Source: Phycisphaerae bacterium
GTDB taxonomy: Bacteria > Planctomycetota > Phycisphaerae > JAJVII01
Assembly: GCA_028706835.1 (NCBI GenBank)
Contig: JAQTVL010000216.1
Span: 1 to 7,424 of the forward strand
Length of the DNA stretch: 7,424 bases
Direction of reading: 5' to 3'
The notes under the pieces are model-generated. The model made no database searches. It saw only the letters and a program-made list of their open reading frames with translations, and was not told the origin of the DNA. Each line of letters opens with the position of its first letter. Within the stretch, counting starts at the first letter, position 1. This document shows, piece after piece, positions 5,149 to 7,424 of the stretch. A program made the position numbers and the translations under genes.

Positions 5149-7269
5149 TCATCCCGCCCGCCTCCCTGCGATGTCACCGGCCGCCGGTCTGTCCATGGGA
5201 TTACGGCGCGGCTTGGCGGCGTCCTGTCCGGGCATCCTCGCGCCAAGGTAGGACAGCGCCGCGAGACAACCCACGATGTTGTCGAGGAAATGGTTGTCCT
5301 GGTCCGGCTTCAACGCCCACTCTTCCTTTTCCCGGCCCGTGTCCACCGACTTCATTCGCTGCGGGTACTCGGCCGCGCAGTGGTCCGCTATCAGTCGGTG
5401 CTGCTCGGCCTGCGTGCCCCAGAGACTGATCGACCCAGGGTCGCCTAGCGGGGCCAGGAAGCCGTCGCGTGCGGTCGACTTCCAATAGTTCGCGTCGATC
5501 TCGATGGTCCGCAGCCGCTGTTCCTTGCGCCTGAATAGGCCCCAGTAATGCCCGCGTCGGTCGCCCGGCTTGTACTCCCATTGCGACAAGTCGCGCTTGC
5601 CAGCCGTAATGCCACGCCCACGACTGGGAATCGCCACCGCCTGGAGCCCGGCCGACACGATGGCATCGCGCACCTGTTCGGGCATATAGCCGGAGTCCAC
5701 GAGAATTGCCCCCAACGCGATGCTCGCCCCGTCCTCACGTACCCACGTCCGAGCTGAGAGTAGCCGCATTAGCTTCGCCACGCCGGCCAGGATCACCGCC
5801 TGCTTCGTGACCGCGCCTGGCTCGACAGCATCCGCCAGCTTCCGCCGCACGTCGCGTAGTGCGAAGTGGCGCGTGGCCTGGTCTGGAAACGTGCCGTAGT
5901 CCACGATGAAGCCGGCGAGCTTGGCCGGCGAGGACATGACGGTCCAGTAAAGCAGCTCGTCGTGAACGTCGATGTGTGCCGCCAGGAATTCGCACCGGGC
6001 CGGTATCTGCCGCCGCTCCAGCCCGTTGAGCTTGCCCGCCACCTGGGCCGCCTTCAGACCGAATGCGTGCTCGGCCGGTTCGTGCGGCTGCTGCTGGCAC
6101 TCGCTGGCGAACGCCTCTTCACCGTCGTCGATGAGGATGTTGTAAGCGTGCTGGACCGCCGACAGTTCGAGTCCCTCGGTGTAGCAGTACTCCCAACTCA
6201 CTTGGCAGCCGGTGTTCATCTCGGCGCGGTGGGCAGCGTAGAACTCCGTGGCGTCCCGATGAGCCCTGCGCTGGTCGTCCGGGTTCGCGGCGTCGTAGTT
6301 GGTCCGGAGGTCCGCATACTGCCGCCAAAGCGTCTCGTGCGCCGGCCCCCACGCCTTTACCATCGGTATCCGCTCACCCTGCCAAATCGCGTTTTCCTTG
6401 CGCGTGAGGAGCTGGTCAATCATGTCGTCCTTTGCAATCACCGTCGCGTTGACGATGATGGCCAGCCGTTCCAAGTGCGCGCCGAGTTTGGCGATGGCCT
6501 TGCGGAGCGTACCCAGGCGCTTGTTCACCTGGAGCGGATTGGCGGCCGACTCGTCGCTCTGGGGATCGTCGATGATGATGAGGTCGGGGCGGACAACTGT
6601 GCCGTCGGGGCGCTTGTAGCGCATGCCACGAGCGGCCCCGGTGATGCCCTTCGTGCGGATGATGGCACCGGATGCGATGCTTCCCTTGATTGTCGGCAAG
6701 ACAATCTGCTGGGCCGTCCACTCCACGAAAGTCCGCTGTCCTCCGTGCGTCTGACTGGCCGCTCGCTGTGGCTTTCCCTCAAGACATCGGATCGGATGGC
6801 AGACCTCGGGGAAGTCTTCCATTAGCAGGTCGTTGGTTTCCAACTCCAGCTTGATCGAGTCGATTATTTGGTCGGCCTCGTTCTGGCCCGCGCCGAAGAT
6901 GGGGGCAAACTTGGCGTGCCCGTAGAGCGTTGCCCAGATGGCCCCGTTCTCGCCAATGGTCGTCTTGGCAAAGCCGCGGTAGACAGCCTCCACAAGCCGG
7001 CCGCCGTTCAACACGCAATTCTGGAATCGCGCGATGACCCGCTTGTGGTCGTCAGAGAAGGGCTTCAACCCGGTGCTGTGCGGGAAGTAGGATTCAAGGA
7101 ACAGCAGGAGATTGAGGCGGCAGGCTTTTTTGCGGGCCGGGTCGACAACGCGGGGCAGTTCGCCGATGTCGGCCACGGCACTGTACTGCTGCCGCGACCG
7201 CTTGGCCCCCGCCTCTCTGTGGTGTGCGGCCTGCTGTTCCTTTTTTCTGCGCGTCGCGACTTTGGCCAT
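5149..7269 (-). CDS. terL: Phage terminase large subunit (706 aa)
   Basis: This is the ATP-driven packaging motor and DNA-cutting enzyme that docks on the portal. The ATPase half has a Walker A variant at 97-104 (YRGFAKTT, Lys102), similar to the RGHAKST form seen in many terminases, and a Walker B at 230-235 (LIIIDD). The nuclease half, from about residue 425, has candidate metal-binding acids at Asp434 (AHIDVHDE), Asp525 (ILVDSGY) and Asp663 (NHFLDNIVG); the last matches the usual final motif of GpA-like and related terminases. VDYGTFPDQ (456-464) and YKPGDRRGHYWGLFRR (566-581) support the same family. The length is on the large side for a TerL. The ATG at 7269 has only a weak ribosome binding site (GGA, 4 bases away). 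A basic N-terminus (RRKKEQQ) follows the start. No small-subunit gene is visible; it may lie upstream of the window. Confidence 0.88.
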   Translation of the reverse strand: MAKVATRRKKEQQAAHHREAGAKRSRQQYSAVADIGELPRVVDPARKKACRLNLLLFLESYFPHSTGLKPFSDDHKRVIARFQNCVLNGGRLVEAVYRGFAKTTIGENGAIWATLYGHAKFAPIFGAGQNEADQIIDSIKLELETNDLLMEDFPEVCHPIRCLEGKPQRAASQTHGGQRTFVEWTAQQIVLPTIKGSIASGAIIRTKGITGAARGMRYKRPDGTVVRPDLIIIDDPQSDESAANPLQVNKRLGTLRKAIAKLGAHLERLAIIVNATVIAKDDMIDQLLTRKENAIWQGERIPMVKAWGPAHETLWRQYADLRTNYDAANPDDQRRAHRDATEFYAAHRAEMNTGCQVSWEYCYTEGLELSAVQHAYNILIDDGEEAFASECQQQPHEPAEHAFGLKAAQVAGKLNGLERRQIPARCEFLAAHIDVHDELLYWTVMSSPAKLAGFIVDYGTFPDQATRHFALRDVRRKLADAVEPGAVTKQAVILAGVAKLMRLLSARTWVREDGASIALGAILVDSGYMPEQVRDAIVSAGLQAVAIPSRGRGITAGKRDLSQWEYKPGDRRGHYWGLFRRKEQRLRTIEIDANYWKSTARDGFLAPLGDPGSISLWGTQAEQHRLIADHCAAEYPQRMKSVDTGREKEEWALKPDQDNHFLDNIVGCLAALSYLGARMPGQDAAKPRRNPMDRPAAGDIAGRRAG

Positions 7270-7282
7270 TCATTCCGCTGTC

Positions 7283-7327
7283 AAACAAAAACGGCAGCGT
7301 GGTGGTTGCGGCACCGCACTGCCGTTT
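7283..7327 (-). terminator. Intrinsic terminator just upstream of terL
   Basis: Arms at 7289-7304 and 7312-7327 pair over 16 positions in the minus-strand RNA with one G-U wobble and one A-C mismatch; the loop is 7 bases. On the minus strand the stem is followed by TTTTTGTTT (plus-strand 7283-7291). It probably ends transcription of the gene before terL, which is outside the window. The T run ends about 14 bases from the terL ATG, so no promoter fits between them. Confidence 0.8.
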
Positions 7328-7424
7328 GGGGCTGTGACTCGCGGCCCTGGCCAGAGCACGCGAGGAACGCCGAATCAGGTTATTAGGCTAACTATCGGAC
7401 AGACAGGAAGTTACGTTTGGCGAC
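7328..7424. other. Region upstream of the terL terminator; no complete gene seen
   Basis: Read on the minus strand, one frame entering from the window edge ends at TAG (7392-7394) with tail VAKRNFLSVR; another ends three bases further on at TAG with tail SPNVTSCLSDS. Either could be the last codons of the preceding gene, for instance a small terminase or regulator, but this cannot be decided here. I found no convincing promoter. Confidence 0.3.

Noticed and set aside
5866..6825. Plus-strand open frame of 319 codons opposite terL
   Set aside because: It is an antisense shadow of the ATPase and nuclease domains with no independent support.
7328..7424. Possible promoter before terL (TTCCTG and TAATAA boxes)
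   Set aside because: The match to consensus is weak and it would lie upstream of the terminator at 7283-7327.
1..7424. CRISPR array, tRNA or rRNA genes, insertion sequence, attachment site
   Set aside because: No spaced direct repeats, cloverleaf-type segments, transposase gene or flanking duplicated sites were seen. The only tandem repeat is the coding hexamer at 5011-5034.

Overview
The window is a block of tailed-phage (Caudoviricetes) head and packaging genes, all on the minus strand, so gene order runs from high to low coordinates. It could be a prophage or a free phage genome; no integrase, attachment site or bacterial flanking gene lies inside it. The DNA is G+C-rich with high-GC codon use. 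The terL, portal and protease-capsid sequences look like those I recall from planctomycete-associated phages, but that host guess rests on memory and was not searched.

Layout in transcription order: (1) 7270-7424 holds the end of an unseen upstream region and a strong intrinsic terminator about 14 bases before terL. (2) 5149-7269 is the terminase large subunit. (3) 4218-5123 is a run of four small genes that overlap end to end: a twin-arginine signal-like peptide with a Thr-Tyr repeat, a 45-residue hypothetical protein, an NrdR-like zinc ribbon and a GIY-YIG nuclease. (4) 4114-4151 is a second strong intrinsic terminator. (5) 3880-4077 is a small gpW-like protein. (6) 2345-3883 is a lambda-family portal starting at a TTG that overlaps the gpW-like stop codon. 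(7) 180-2348 is a fused prohead protease and Mu gpT-like major capsid protein, coupled to the portal by an ATGA overlap. (8) 133-164 is a GC-rich hairpin. (9) 1-79 is the first 26 codons of a DUF2190-type (probable capsid decoration) gene that runs off the window.

Together these genes would build and fill the head. The portal forms the DNA entry ring, the gpW-like protein probably completes or connects it, the protease-capsid polyprotein assembles and matures the shell, the DUF2190-like protein probably decorates it, and the terminase pumps and cuts DNA. The four small genes are accessory cargo inserted between packaging and head modules.

The points most worth a second look are: a well-formed ribosome binding site and in-frame ATG inside the protease-capsid gene, exactly at the domain junction; two similar terminators placed inside what should be one late operon; and the small-gene cassette itself. 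I see no radically new system. The rest is a recognisable head module.
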